Source: Thiomicrorhabdus chilensis DSM 12352 (GTDB lineage Bacteria; Pseudomonadota; Gammaproteobacteria; Thiomicrospirales; Thiomicrospiraceae). From it: DNA of 64,000 bases. The notes below the pieces were generated by a model. The model saw only the letters and a list, made by a program, of their open reading frames with translations, was not told the DNA's origin and did no database searches. The stretch lies in the NCBI RefSeq assembly GCF_000483485.1, contig NZ_KI519609.1, positions 293,026 through 357,025 on the forward strand, written 5' to 3'. How positions within the stretch are numbered: position 1 is the stretch's first letter; the number at the start of each line of letters is the position of its first letter. The position numbers and the translations under genes are program-made. Below, one piece after another: positions 53,573 to 63,504 of the stretch.

Positions 53573-54073
53573 TTAGTAAATCAGCAGGTCTTCAAAAAAG
53601 TAGGCCACCAACTCATGCCGGCCCGACAAGCCGGCTTTTTTGTATAGGTTGGACGCTTGTTGACGTACGGTTTTCTCTTTGGTCTCGCGCACACTGGCGA
53701 TTTCGTCCAGAGTCAGCCCTTTCAGTAAAAGCAACCCCACCTCTTTTTCGCTGTTGGTGAGTTTCCAATCGTCAAACTGGGTTTGGATGATTCTGGAAAA
53801 CTCGCCCATCAATTTTTGCGCCTGAAGTTGCGATTCGCTGAGCTCTTTTTGCGTGCTGCTCAAGGACTCCTTTAGGGTTTTAAGCTGTTTGTTCTGTTGC
53901 ACGCTCCACACCATCAACACCACAAATGCACCGAGGGCGATCAACCCCATAGCAATCTCGACCATGATATGCGGGTTGAGCCCTCCCATGCCTTCCCAGT
54001 CATGCAGGACATCCAGAAAAGAGATCAGAAAGATGATGGTGTAGGTCGATAAGCTGAATTTCAAATGGTTCAT
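53573..54073 (-). CDS. Membrane-anchored LuxR-type (GerE) HTH regulator
   Basis: This 166-residue protein has two N-terminal hydrophobic helices (YTIIFLISFLDVL and VEIAMGLIALGAFVVLMVW). A coiled coil follows (KQLKTLKESLSSTQKELSESQLQAQKL), then a C-terminal LuxR-type helix-turn-helix (WKLTNSEKEVGLLLLKGLTLDEIASVRETKEKTVRQQASNLYKKAGL). There is no receiver or ligand domain. A DNA-binding domain tethered to the membrane next to sulfide oxidation genes suggests local control of these, which is inference. Its stop codon immediately borders element B. Confidence 0.83.
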   Translation of the reverse strand: MNHLKFSLSTYTIIFLISFLDVLHDWEGMGGLNPHIMVEIAMGLIALGAFVVLMVWSVQQNKQLKTLKESLSSTQKELSESQLQAQKLMGEFSRIIQTQFDDWKLTNSEKEVGLLLLKGLTLDEIASVRETKEKTVRQQASNLYKKAGLSGRHELVAYFFEDLLIY

Positions 54074-54197
54074 GGGTTTGCCAATCCTTTAAGCTGTTTC
54101 TGGTAGTTTGGCGGCTGTGCTCTTGTGAGAAAGTCCGTCAAAATGACTCTAATATGGGTATCATAATGTCAGTTTACTCACTCAAAATGAAACGAAC

Positions 54198-55409
54198 ATG
54201 AAAATTTTGCTAGGCGTGACCGGTGGCATTGCCGCTTATAAATCGTTGGAATTGACCCGTTTGTGCATCAAGGCTGGGCATGAAGTACAGGTGGTAATGA
54301 CCGCCGGGGCCAAAGAGTTCATTCAGCCGCTCTCGTTTCAAGCGCTTTCCGGGCACCCGGTCCGCGACAGTCTGTTCGATGCCAATCAGGAAGCCGGTAT
54401 GGGGCACATCGAATTGGCGCGGTGGGCCGATCAGATTGTGATTGCCCCGGCCAGCGCGGAAACCCTGGCTAAATTGCGTTTGGGGCGTGCCGATGATCTG
54501 CTCACCACTGTATGCTTGGCGACTGACCGTCCGATTATGTTGGCTCCGGCGATGAACCGTTTGATGTGGAGCAACCAGGCGACCCAGGAAAATGTCGAAC
54601 TTCTGAAGCAGCGCGGTTTTACGTTGTTGCAACCGGACAGTGGCGAACAGGCTTGCGGAGAAGTCGGGGAAGGGCGGATGCCCGAACCGCAGAGCATCTT
54701 CGAAGCTTTGCAGGAACTTCAAAAACGCCATTTTGAAAACCAGCAGGCCTGGTCAAAACTGAAGGAACTTTGGACAGGAAAATCGTTACTGGTGACCGCC
54801 GGGCCCACTTATGAAGACATCGATCCGGTGCGTTTTATCGGTAATCGCAGTTCCGGAAAAATGGGCTTTTCGATTGCCGACGTGGCGGCCAAGGCCGGCG
54901 CAAAAGTCACTTTGATTGCCGGGCCGGTTTCGCTGGCCACTCCATCCGGGGTGGAGCGAATTGATGTGCGTTCAGCGCAGCAGATGTTTGAGGTGGTGCA
55001 AACTCATTACGCCCAAGCCGATTGTTTTGTCGGTGCGGCCGCCGTGGCCGATTTCAGACCGGCACAAAGTCAGCAACAGAAGATCAAGAAACGCGCAGGT
55101 TTGGAGCAGATGACTCTGGAGCTGGTTAAAAACCCTGACATCATCGCCTGGGTCGCCCAGCAGGACAACAAACCTTTTGTGGTGGGCTTTGCCGCCGAAA
55201 CCGAAAACGTGGTCGATTACGCCCGAAGCAAGCTTAAAAGCAAACATTTGGACATGATCTGTGCCAATCAGGTCGGAGAAAATCAAGGGTTTGAGCGCGA
55301 CGATAATTCGCTGACCGTGATCACTGCCAATCATCAGACGACTTTCCCGAACTCATCCAAATTTCAGCAGGCGATGGCTTTGCTGCAAGAAGCCGGACAA
55401 AAATTTTAG
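54198..55409 (+). CDS. coaBC: Bifunctional phosphopantothenoylcysteine decarboxylase / phosphopantothenate-cysteine ligase CoaBC (Dfp)
   Basis: CoaBC makes 4'-phosphopantetheine from 4'-phosphopantothenate and cysteine in two steps. The 403-residue protein has the FMN decarboxylase half (GVTGGIAAYKSLELTR, APAMNRLMW, and the substrate-lid cysteine in GEQACGEVGEGRM). The CTP-dependent ligase half (about 195-400) has VTAGPTYEDIDPVRFIGNRSSGKMG and AAVADFRP. CAGGCCTG (54744-54751) encodes QQAW in the linker between halves. It completes the dispersed coaD-to-dfp backbone. Confidence 0.97.
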   Translation: MKILLGVTGGIAAYKSLELTRLCIKAGHEVQVVMTAGAKEFIQPLSFQALSGHPVRDSLFDANQEAGMGHIELARWADQIVIAPASAETLAKLRLGRADDLLTTVCLATDRPIMLAPAMNRLMWSNQATQENVELLKQRGFTLLQPDSGEQACGEVGEGRMPEPQSIFEALQELQKRHFENQQAWSKLKELWTGKSLLVTAGPTYEDIDPVRFIGNRSSGKMGFSIADVAAKAGAKVTLIAGPVSLATPSGVERIDVRSAQQMFEVVQTHYAQADCFVGAAAVADFRPAQSQQQKIKKRAGLEQMTLELVKNPDIIAWVAQQDNKPFVVGFAAETENVVDYARSKLKSKHLDMICANQVGENQGFERDDNSLTVITANHQTTFPNSSKFQQAMALLQEAGQKF

Positions 55410-55555
55410 TCGGCTTCAAAATTCTGTCTTTTTCCGTTGAACTTGTCTTTTTTGTAGCCTTTTCTGAGCATATTAGGCTTCAGTAACGGGTTTGAAACCC
55501 TTTGGGTGTTCTGTTAAGGTCTGTTGATAGTCCCTAAACATGAGTCTTTCATTCT

Positions 55556-56677
55556 ATGACACCTTCCCGTCTTTCCTCCTCTTTGACGACTGCCTTATTA
55601 ATCTCGTTTTCCCCTTTCGCCCTGGCGTCGCACCAGATTACGTTGGGAGCTTGGTACAACTATGCCAATGAAAACGACAATCTTGCGGGTGACGATTACA
55701 CTAAAAACGGCGACTTTGGGGATGGAGCGGTCATTCTCTATGCGGATGGCGCGGCCGATGAAGGACAGGGAAACTGGTCTTATTCGGCTGAACTGCGTGT
55801 AGGTCCTGGCTCATTCAGCGATACTTTAAATAACTCGACTGGTGACGAAGTTTCGTTGCACAAGGCGTGGCTGGGATTGAAATTTGCTGACGATTACAAG
55901 CTGATTATCGGTAAAAGTCAGGTGCCTTTTGGTTGGAAAACCACAAACTTCTGGCCGGGGGATATGTTTCAGGCGGGGTATGGCGACCAGATGGATGTTG
56001 GTTTGAAGCTGGAGGCACGTAAAGACAAGCTCAATTACAACTTGGCCTATTATGTCCAAGATGACTGGTGGGCAACCAGTACCGATACGACCGATGACAA
56101 TCGACATTGGGGGTCTTCCACAACGTATCGCAAAGTCGGGACTTTTGTCGCCGATTTGAATATGGCGGTGGCACCCAGTCACAGAGTTGGGCTGTCATTG
56201 CAGTCCGGTAAGTTGGAAGACCTGACGTCCGAACGTTCCGACAGCTTGACCAAACTCAATAACCGTAATGAGTCCGACGGGGATCATTCCGCGGCGGTTG
56301 TTTACTATAAAGGTGAATTTGGACCGACCTTTGTGAATGCCGAAGTGATTCAGACGCAACGTAAGATGCCGGGTGACTTGGTGAGTGCGGACGGCATCGC
56401 CAGCAAATACGAAACCATGCGTTATGCCTTTGAAATCGGACGCAGTGCCGGAGACTGGACTTATTACCTGGATGCCACCTGGGCCGATTCCTCCACCAAA
56501 GGCAATGACAACGGCTTGATTGCGGCCTACGCCCCCGGCATTCGATATGATTATGGGCCGGGGTGGATTTATGCCGAATACTTGACCCAAAATGGCTACA
56601 TCGACCGTTATGGAGATGTTGTGGCGGACGATTATGAATTCAGTGCGGTTTACCTGTCGATGGATTGGTATTACTAG
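55556..56677 (+). CDS. Outer-membrane porin-like beta-barrel protein
   Basis: This 373-residue precursor has a signal peptide ending ALA then SHQITLGAWY. Alternating hydrophobic/polar beta strands run throughout, and the C-terminus is aromatic (YLSMDWYY), as for outer-membrane barrels. Segments such as HKAWLGLKFADDYKLIIGKSQVPFGW resemble phosphate-selective porin O/P proteins. The solute is not predictable. It precedes the BCCT transporter by about 100 bp on the same strand, so it may form the outer-membrane entry for the same osmolyte. Confidence 0.82.
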   Translation: MTPSRLSSSLTTALLISFSPFALASHQITLGAWYNYANENDNLAGDDYTKNGDFGDGAVILYADGAADEGQGNWSYSAELRVGPGSFSDTLNNSTGDEVSLHKAWLGLKFADDYKLIIGKSQVPFGWKTTNFWPGDMFQAGYGDQMDVGLKLEARKDKLNYNLAYYVQDDWWATSTDTTDDNRHWGSSTTYRKVGTFVADLNMAVAPSHRVGLSLQSGKLEDLTSERSDSLTKLNNRNESDGDHSAAVVYYKGEFGPTFVNAEVIQTQRKMPGDLVSADGIASKYETMRYAFEIGRSAGDWTYYLDATWADSSTKGNDNGLIAAYAPGIRYDYGPGWIYAEYLTQNGYIDRYGDVVADDYEFSAVYLSMDWYY

Positions 56678-56780
56678 GATTGCACCCAATTAGAGCCATC
56701 TTTAAGGGCTTTGTAAGTCAGTTAATGGGTTTACAGAGTGAAGCGACTTCAGCAATACGAATGTAAAAGGTAAGACAAGA

Positions 56781-58760
56781 ATGAGTGAAACGCAAACAAC
56801 GATTCCAGCCAAACTCAACCCGCCGGTGTTTTACAGCGCTTCCGCTATCATCCTCGCACTGTTGCTTTATGCAGCGATGTTGCCGGGTCATGCCGAAACG
56901 ACATTCAGTAGCTTGCAGTCGGTTTTAATCGACAATGGAGGCTGGTTTTATATTCTGACCGTGGCCATTATCCTGATTACGGTCGCGTTTCTGGGGCTGT
57001 CACGTTATGGTGAGATCAAGCTCGGACCGGATCACTCGTCCCCGGATTATTCAAATATCACCTGGTTCTCCATGCTGTTTTCCGCCGGTATGGGGATTGG
57101 TTTGATGTTTTTTGGTGTGGCCGAACCGGTGATGCATTATTTGGCGCCTCCTGTGGCTGAAGAAGGCACGGTTGAAGCCGCGCGTGAGGCCATGCGCATC
57201 ACCTTCTTTCACTGGGGGTTGCATGCCTGGTCGATTTACGCGATTGTGGCGTTGATTTTGGCTTTTTTCAGTTACCGCCACGGTTTGCCGTTGACCTTGC
57301 GTTCTGCTTTATATCCGATAATAGGCGAAAGAATTTATGGACCCATCGGCCATACGGTGGATGTGTTTGCGGTGATTGGCACCGTTTTCGGTATCGCGAC
57401 GTCACTGGGTTATGGGGTTCTACAGATGAATACCGGTCTGAATTATTTGTTTGGAATCCCGGTCGATACGATTTCGCAGTCTCTGCTGATTGCCGCCGTG
57501 ACCGCCTTGGCGGCGGTATCGGTTGCCACCGGTCTGGATAAAGGCATCCGTCGTCTCTCGGAACTCAATATGAGCCTGGCCGTTCTGTTGATGTTGCTGG
57601 TATTGGTGTTAGGTCCCACGGTCTTCCTGATGCAAGCCTTGATTCAAAATGCCGGTTCCTATGTATCGGATATTGTGCGCGTCACCTTCAATTTGTACGC
57701 TTATGAGAAAACCGACTGGATAGGGGGGTGGACGATTTTCTACTGGGCTTGGTGGTTGGCCTGGGCTCCGTTTGTCGGCCTGTTCATTGCACGGGTGTCG
57801 CGCGGACGCAGCATTCGCCAGTTCGTGACCGGTGTGCTGTTTGTGCCGGTGGGCTTCAGCATGATGTGGTTTACCTTTTTTGGTAACTCGGCGATCGACA
57901 TGATCTTGAACCAGTCCATGAACAGTTTGGGCGAGGCGGTCTCCAATGATGTGGCGGTAGCGCTGTTTGTTTTCTTGAATCAATTCCCATTGGGTGAGGT
58001 CTTGTCGTTTATTGCCATTGTCATGGTGGTGATTTTCTTTGTGACCTCGGCCGATTCGGGCGCTTTGGTGGTCAATATGCTGTGCTCCAACGGCCGGGAC
58101 GACACGCCTTTGTGGCAACGTATGTACTGGGTGGTCGGCGTGGGACTGATTGCTGTGATCCTGTTGTTGGCCGGTGGTTTAGGTGCTTTGCAGACCATGA
58201 CCATCGCCAGTGCCATGCCGTTCTCGGTGGTATTGCTGATGGCCACTTATGGTTTGATCAAAGCGTTGCGCGTCGACATTACCAAACGCGAGAGCTTGCA
58301 AGTCAATGTGTCACCTCTAACGGGCAGCAACGACAGCAGCTGGAAAGAACGTTTGCACAACATTGTCGATTATCCGAGCCGTTCGGCGGTGAGCCGTTAC
58401 ATTCAAACGATCGCCAAACCCGCCTGCAAGGAGGTGGCGGAGGAGTTGCGTGCGCAGGATTTGGATGTTGAGGTTGAGAACGAGCCCGATCTCGATCGTG
58501 TGCGTTTGATTGTGCATCATGGTGAAGAGGTTGATTTCATTTACGAGGTGCGCAGTCGCTCACATTTGAGACCGGAATTTACTCAAATTGAAGAGCCATC
58601 CGAGCAAATTGATGAAAGCGCCCATTATTATCGTGCTGAAATCCACTTGCGGGAAGGGGGTCAGGATTACGATGTGATGGGTTGGTCAAAAACCGCCATC
58701 ATCAATGACATCATCGATCACTACCATAAGCACATGCACTTCTTGCACGTTTTGCGCTGA
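56781..58760 (+). CDS. BCCT family betaine/choline/carnitine transporter
   Basis: This 659-residue protein has about 12 membrane helices, the glycine-rich SAGMGIGLMFFGVAEPV and the aromatic substrate box WAWWLAWAPFVG, defining a BCCT importer. It has a long cytoplasmic C-terminal tail (about 150 residues) like BetT-type members, which may sense osmotic state. The GMGIG form resembles sodium-coupled betaine carriers, while the tail resembles proton-coupled choline carriers; the substrate is therefore open. A bidirectional terminator follows. Confidence 0.92.
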   Translation: MSETQTTIPAKLNPPVFYSASAIILALLLYAAMLPGHAETTFSSLQSVLIDNGGWFYILTVAIILITVAFLGLSRYGEIKLGPDHSSPDYSNITWFSMLFSAGMGIGLMFFGVAEPVMHYLAPPVAEEGTVEAAREAMRITFFHWGLHAWSIYAIVALILAFFSYRHGLPLTLRSALYPIIGERIYGPIGHTVDVFAVIGTVFGIATSLGYGVLQMNTGLNYLFGIPVDTISQSLLIAAVTALAAVSVATGLDKGIRRLSELNMSLAVLLMLLVLVLGPTVFLMQALIQNAGSYVSDIVRVTFNLYAYEKTDWIGGWTIFYWAWWLAWAPFVGLFIARVSRGRSIRQFVTGVLFVPVGFSMMWFTFFGNSAIDMILNQSMNSLGEAVSNDVAVALFVFLNQFPLGEVLSFIAIVMVVIFFVTSADSGALVVNMLCSNGRDDTPLWQRMYWVVGVGLIAVILLLAGGLGALQTMTIASAMPFSVVLLMATYGLIKALRVDITKRESLQVNVSPLTGSNDSSWKERLHNIVDYPSRSAVSRYIQTIAKPACKEVAEELRAQDLDVEVENEPDLDRVRLIVHHGEEVDFIYEVRSRSHLRPEFTQIEEPSEQIDESAHYYRAEIHLREGGQDYDVMGWSKTAIINDIIDHYHKHMHFLHVLR

Positions 58761-58766
58761 GCTTTC

Positions 58767-58800
58767 CTAACCCGCCCTCTCTTATGGCGGGTTTTTTATT
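58767..58800. terminator. Rho-independent terminator between BCCT and MarC genes
   Basis: AACCCGCC pairs with GGCGGGTT around a 9-nt loop, followed by a T run on the plus strand. It lies between two convergent genes and overlaps the MarC stop region. Confidence 0.85.
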
Positions 58801-59431
58801 GCGCTAAAATCGGAAACAGACCGCGCAGGCCATTGGCAATGAACTCAACGGCGATGGCGGCCAGTATCAAGCCCATGATTCGGGTGAAGATATTGATGCC
58901 GGTGGTGCTACTGTGATTGGTAATCCAAGGCGATAATCTTAACAAACCCCATACGATCAGACCCAACAAAAAAATGCCGAACGCTACCATCAGGTAGTGG
59001 CTTGCCGCCGTGGATTTGTGTGCCGCCAGTATCACGGTACTGATGGCTCCGGGACCGGCCAATAGCGGCATAGCCAAAGGCACGATGGCTACGGACTCTT
59101 TTTGTTCCGATTCGTAAGCTTCTTCTTTTGTCTGTCTCGCCGGACTGGTTTTACCGTGTAGCATGGAGATCGCCATCAGTAGGATCAGTATTCCGCCTCC
59201 GACACGGAAGGAGTCGATGGTGATGCCGAAAAATTGCAGCAGAACTTCGCCAAAAAACAGCGATACCAGCAGGATGCTGATGACGCCGATGGCCACCAGG
59301 TTGATGGTGACTTGTCGTTCCTTTTCCGTTTCATCTGCGGTCATGCTGATAAACAGCGGAATCGCACCAACCGGATTGATGATGGCGATTAAACCGATAA
59401 AGATTTTGAAATATTCAGCGTAATCCAGCAT
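58796..59431 (-). CDS. MarC family integral membrane protein
   Basis: This 211-residue protein has six predicted helices and family landmarks IAIINPVGAIPLFISMT, FRVGGGILILLMAISML and VPLAMPLLAGPGAISTVIL. Despite the name, MarC has no demonstrated role in multiple antibiotic resistance. ATG 59431 with ACGGAGA upstream gives the standard family N-terminus; the longer frame to 59563 adds an atypical extension and is rejected. Confidence 0.9.
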   Translation of the reverse strand: MLDYAEYFKIFIGLIAIINPVGAIPLFISMTADETEKERQVTINLVAIGVISILLVSLFFGEVLLQFFGITIDSFRVGGGILILLMAISMLHGKTSPARQTKEEAYESEQKESVAIVPLAMPLLAGPGAISTVILAAHKSTAASHYLMVAFGIFLLGLIVWGLLRLSPWITNHSSTTGINIFTRIMGLILAAIAVEFIANGLRGLFPILAQ

Positions 59432-59665
59432 CGGAATAGCGTCTCCGTTAAAGTCGCAGGGTTGAAAAAGCGCGTGAATGTGCAGATTGTATGGCCGTGT
59501 TAGAGAGCATTTTGCCGTTGCTTGTGCATTTAAACAAGTGATATTTGAGAGTTTATTATTCACTTACTTTTTCTCAACGGATTTTCCACTTGGCCGCTAA
59601 CGGCTCCGCCGACAGGTTCGTGAAATTGTCATATTGGTTGAGTCAGGGTGCATTAAAATTTAGTC

Positions 59666-60958
59666 ATGAATCATGATGAGCAACGGGAAGCGACATTGAA
59701 AACAAGCAAATCGACGCCGGATAATTCGGCAGGCCTGGTTTTGGAAGTGTTTTGGCGTTTTTTCCTGCTTGGTTGGGTCAGTTTTGGTGGACCCGCAGCT
59801 CATCTGGGTTATTTCAGGCGTGAGTTCGTTACCCAACGCGCTTGGCTGGATGAAGCGCATTATGTGCGTTTGGTGGCGTTAAGCCAGTTTCTGCCCGGCC
59901 CGGGTTCCAGTCAGGTGGGCTTTGCGATCGGCTTGCACCGCGCCGGTTTTTGGGGCGGCTGGGCGGCTTTTTTGGGGTTTACGTTACCATCGTTTTTTTT
60001 ATTGCTGTTTGTGGCTTTGTATCAACCCGATTCAACCAACCGTTTTGTTGTTGAAGTGATTAACAGCTTAAAGCTTATGGCGGTGGTGGTGGTCGCCGAT
60101 GCCGTCTACGGCATGGCACGCAGTTTCTGTCGTAGCCCTTTTACCCGGGTTCTGGCCTTGTTGACGGCACTGTGGATGTGGTGGTTTCCCGGATTACTCA
60201 TGCAAATTGCCGCTCTGATCTTGGCGGGCTTATTGGGGGCTTTGGCTTTTAAACTGAAACAAATCGTACCTCAGTCAGAGCTGGCTCAGCAGAAGAAGAC
60301 AGCGCAGTCAGACGATGCTCCTGCAAGTGCGTTTAAAAAGTCGGCTAAGTTGGGGATGTGGGTGTTTGCCGGTCTTTTCGTGGCCACCCTTTTGCCTTCC
60401 CTGACAGGCCTGTTCAATTCTAATGCCTCTGAGTCACTTTGGATCTTGTTTGGCCATTTTTATCAGGCCGGTAGTTGGGTGTTCGGCGGTGGTCATGTGG
60501 TGTTGCCGCTGTTGCAGAGTGGTCTGCAAGGTCAAGTGAGTGAGGATGTGTTTTTGAGCGGTTATGCCATGGCGCAAGCCGTGCCCGGTCCGATGTTTAC
60601 CTTGGCCACTTATTTGGGTGCCATGGTCTGGCCACAAGCGCCCATTTTGGGCGCAGTGACAGCAACTTTGGGGGTGTTTCTTCCGGGGCTTTTGCTGGTG
60701 CTGGCATTGAACTCTGTGTGGACGCAGTCGGCGCACCGTCCGGCTTTGGCGAGCAGCATGACAGCGGTGAATGCCGCCGTGGTGGGGTTGTTGTTGGCGG
60801 TCTTTGTGCAACCGGTTTGGAGCTCGGCGGTGCACAGCGGCTTGGATCTGTTATGGGTCGTGTTGGGCCTGCTTTGGCTGCGTGGGTATCATGGGTCGGT
60901 TTTGTGGTTGGTCGGGGGCTTTATCGTGCTGGGCTTGTTGACTGCTTGGCTGGGCTGA
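59666..60958 (+). CDS. chrA: ChrA-family (CHR) ion transporter
   Basis: This 430-residue long-chain CHR protein has two homologous membrane halves. The first has FFLLGWVSFGGPAAHLGYFRREFV and ALSQFLPGPGSSQVGFAIG. The second has FYQAGSWVFGGGHVVLPLLQSG and AQAVPGPMFTLATYLG. Known ChrA proteins export chromate; CHR homologues in related sulfur oxidisers have also been reported as dissolved inorganic carbon transporters, so either is possible. Two CAGGCCTG octamers (59730, 60405) encode SAGL at the cytoplasmic N-terminus and LTGLF in the central region. Confidence 0.9.
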   Translation: MNHDEQREATLKTSKSTPDNSAGLVLEVFWRFFLLGWVSFGGPAAHLGYFRREFVTQRAWLDEAHYVRLVALSQFLPGPGSSQVGFAIGLHRAGFWGGWAAFLGFTLPSFFLLLFVALYQPDSTNRFVVEVINSLKLMAVVVVADAVYGMARSFCRSPFTRVLALLTALWMWWFPGLLMQIAALILAGLLGALAFKLKQIVPQSELAQQKKTAQSDDAPASAFKKSAKLGMWVFAGLFVATLLPSLTGLFNSNASESLWILFGHFYQAGSWVFGGGHVVLPLLQSGLQGQVSEDVFLSGYAMAQAVPGPMFTLATYLGAMVWPQAPILGAVTATLGVFLPGLLLVLALNSVWTQSAHRPALASSMTAVNAAVVGLLLAVFVQPVWSSAVHSGLDLLWVVLGLLWLRGYHGSVLWLVGGFIVLGLLTAWLG

Positions 60959-61106
60959 TTCCCATCAAAAAAACGGCCAGCCAATCTTCTGATCCTGAGC
61001 TTTATAGCGTGAATCAGAAGCTGGATGGAAACCGCTTGATATGGGTCAAGGTCTTCTTATTTTCATGAATCAGCGAGTTTTGTGTGTGAGCATGGTCGGC
61101 TTTGTG

Positions 61107-62450
61107 TCACTCACTGACATCCCGCAAATTTCCATTCCACCAAGCGGCCAACAAAGCCACCAGACTTAAGGTGAGAATCACGAAATGAACTGAAATCCAA
61201 TCGGCCAGCAAGCCAACTAAACCACCTAAAAGCATTGCGCACCCGATAACGGTGTTGCTCAATGCAACGTAGGTGGCGCGAGTCTTTTCATTGGCCAGGT
61301 CGACCAGGTATACCTTGCGGCCCAGGCGCACACCGCCATGAAAGACGGTAATCAGGAAGAAAAACGTAGCGTGTGTGAGCGGGTGATTCAACCAGTTGCT
61401 GTTGAGTTCCACCAAGCCGAAGAGCAGCATGCCGAGTACGCCCACTAATAATGACGCCAGCATCATCACAAAGCGGCTTGAACGATCCCCCAGTTTTCCC
61501 CAGAGCGGTGCACTGACCATGCTGGCGATGCCGCTACTGATGATCAGCATCCCAAATCCGGTCAGTTCACCGGCACTGTATTGCTGGGCTAGCAGAATGT
61601 AGAACGGGGGCACCAGTGCACTGCTGAGCAGCAAGATGCGGCCAATCACATAGTGGCGAAACGGTTTGTCGGTTTTGAGGAGCCCAAAACTTCCAAAAGC
61701 CACACTGATTGCATTACCTCCGCCCTCGGTGGCCCCATCGTGTTCATTGATGCCGGCAAAGAAGGCCAGGGCAACAAACCAAAGCACCCCGCCCAATAAC
61801 AATAACCACGCCAGTAGTTCCACCGGAGGAGTGGCATTGAAAAACTCAATATATAGCCCAACCGCCAAGGTGGCCAGGCCGGCCAATCCTGCACTTAACC
61901 CCATTAAGGTGCCGCGTCGACCTTTGGAAACGGTTTTACCTAAGACATCTTTGGCGGACACAGAACACAGTCCGCGTGCCAGACTGAATATCACCAATGC
62001 AGCCAATAATGCCCAGCCCGCGACGCTTCCGGTGAAAGTAGTCGCAGTCAGAGCCATGGCCAATAAGGCGATGCCGGACAGCCCAGCACCCAGTAGCCAG
62101 ACCCCTTTACGTTTGGGGCGGTGCCGAACCGCAGCGGCAACAAACAGTTGAGGCAAAAGGACGCCAGCCTCACGAATGGGAACCAAAAAACCCACTAATG
62201 CGGCCGGTGCGCCGAGGGCACCCATCAACCAAGGTAAAATCAATTTTGCGCTGGCAAGCTCATCGGCGATTTTGCCAAGGAAGTTGGCGACCAGGTAAGC
62301 AAAAAAGTTTCGTGGCTGATGGCGACAGGCCTGATCGGGGATTTCTTTACAGATTCGGGCATCCTCATCTCCGGTGACCCATTCAAAGGCTTGAGTCAGC
62401 CTTTGATGGCTGGGTGGTTTCGAGTTGGAATCTGCATTGGGTGAGATCAT
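61107..62450 (-). CDS. Major facilitator superfamily transporter
   Basis: This 447-residue protein has about 12 hydrophobic segments after a soluble N-terminus of about 45 residues (MISPNADSNSK to HQPRNFF). MFS-type loops include RGTLMGLSAGLAGL and PLWGKLGDRSSRFVMM, the latter matching the GxLxDRxxR pattern between helices. Substrate is unknown. A CAGGCCTG octamer (62326) encodes DQAC in the soluble N-terminal segment. Confidence 0.85.
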   Translation of the reverse strand: MISPNADSNSKPPSHQRLTQAFEWVTGDEDARICKEIPDQACRHQPRNFFAYLVANFLGKIADELASAKLILPWLMGALGAPAALVGFLVPIREAGVLLPQLFVAAAVRHRPKRKGVWLLGAGLSGIALLAMALTATTFTGSVAGWALLAALVIFSLARGLCSVSAKDVLGKTVSKGRRGTLMGLSAGLAGLATLAVGLYIEFFNATPPVELLAWLLLLGGVLWFVALAFFAGINEHDGATEGGGNAISVAFGSFGLLKTDKPFRHYVIGRILLLSSALVPPFYILLAQQYSAGELTGFGMLIISSGIASMVSAPLWGKLGDRSSRFVMMLASLLVGVLGMLLFGLVELNSNWLNHPLTHATFFFLITVFHGGVRLGRKVYLVDLANEKTRATYVALSNTVIGCAMLLGGLVGLLADWISVHFVILTLSLVALLAAWWNGNLRDVSE

Positions 62451-62502
62451 GGTGCTTGGTCGCCGCCTATTTTATGTGTTGCCAGCCGTCTCAATATTTC
62501 AT

Positions 62503-63396
62503 TCAGTTTAAGGGGTGAATTAAAATCTCATTCTTTAGAAACAAAGGAATCAGCAGGCGGTTGCGTTTGCTGTCGTAGCCAAGATCCGCGGGCGATTCCA
62601 AACCGTCTGTAATCGTATCTATTGTGTAGTCACCATTGATGGCAAAAATCGATTTGGCCGCCCAGCTGGAGGTGATGATGCGTCCGTCATCCAGTTTCAG
62701 CAAACCATCAAGGCGGTTGTAGGGCAAGGTCATAAGCGCCTGGGTACCGCCTTGCTCATCAAGAAAATACACCTGGCCACTTCCTAAGGTGACCATGATG
62801 ATGTTTTCCCCATCGGCGATGACTCCGTTTGGATGGCCGAGCGAACCGCTTCTTAATTGTTGCACTTGACCATCGGTTGCGATGCGATAGAGGGCATCGG
62901 TTCCGGATGGTTTAAAGCCGGGCGCCATGCCGCTGTCGGTTGCATAGAGACTGTTTTCCCCAGCCACGCTCAGTCCGTTCATAAAAGTGCTGCCTGCAAC
63001 AGGAATGTCTGTTAATTGCTGACCGTCCGGCAGTGAGAAAACACGGATGCGATCGATGTCGGCGATGTACAGTCGGTGATTCAGAATCGCCATGCCTTTG
63101 GGCGCATTCAGGGCCGTTTCTTCGGATTCGCCATCCAGCCATTTGAGTTCACTTACCTGGCCATCCGGCGTGACTTTGGAGATGAAGCCGTTGTCGTCCT
63201 TTGCGAATGGACTGCCGTTGATATTGGCGACTAGATACACATCCTCGTCGGCGTAATACTCCATGGATTCGGGCGTGGCGAAACCGGCATCCTTGATCAG
63301 AATCGATTCGGCGGTATCCGCCCAGGCCGAGAAAGAAGTGAGGGCTAATAAAAGACCGCTTAACAAAAATTGATGGGGAGCAGATTTGATGTGCAT
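62503..63396 (-). CDS. Periplasmic SMP-30/NHL-like beta-propeller protein
   Basis: This 297-residue precursor has a signal peptide (LLLALTSFSAWADTAES). The rest is repeated beta-propeller blades, e.g. GFATPESMEYYADEDVYLVANI, LNAPKGMAILNHRLYIADIDRIRVFSL and SLGHPNGVIADGENIIMVTLGSGQVYFLDE. This is the SMP-30/gluconolactonase-like or NHL fold. Enzymatic function cannot be assigned. ATG 63396 has GGAG upstream, and the longer frame is rejected. Confidence 0.82.
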   Translation of the reverse strand: MHIKSAPHQFLLSGLLLALTSFSAWADTAESILIKDAGFATPESMEYYADEDVYLVANINGSPFAKDDNGFISKVTPDGQVSELKWLDGESEETALNAPKGMAILNHRLYIADIDRIRVFSLPDGQQLTDIPVAGSTFMNGLSVAGENSLYATDSGMAPGFKPSGTDALYRIATDGQVQQLRSGSLGHPNGVIADGENIIMVTLGSGQVYFLDEQGGTQALMTLPYNRLDGLLKLDDGRIITSSWAAKSIFAINGDYTIDTITDGLESPADLGYDSKRNRLLIPLFLKNEILIHPLN

Positions 63397-63504
63397 TGCA
63401 GTTTCTCCAAATGTGTTAGACAAAAGCTTTCAGACATGAGCCTATTTTGAGTATTTCATTGTGCCATTTTTTGGCAAAGGTGTGCTCGACATTAAGGCGT
63501 TTTT

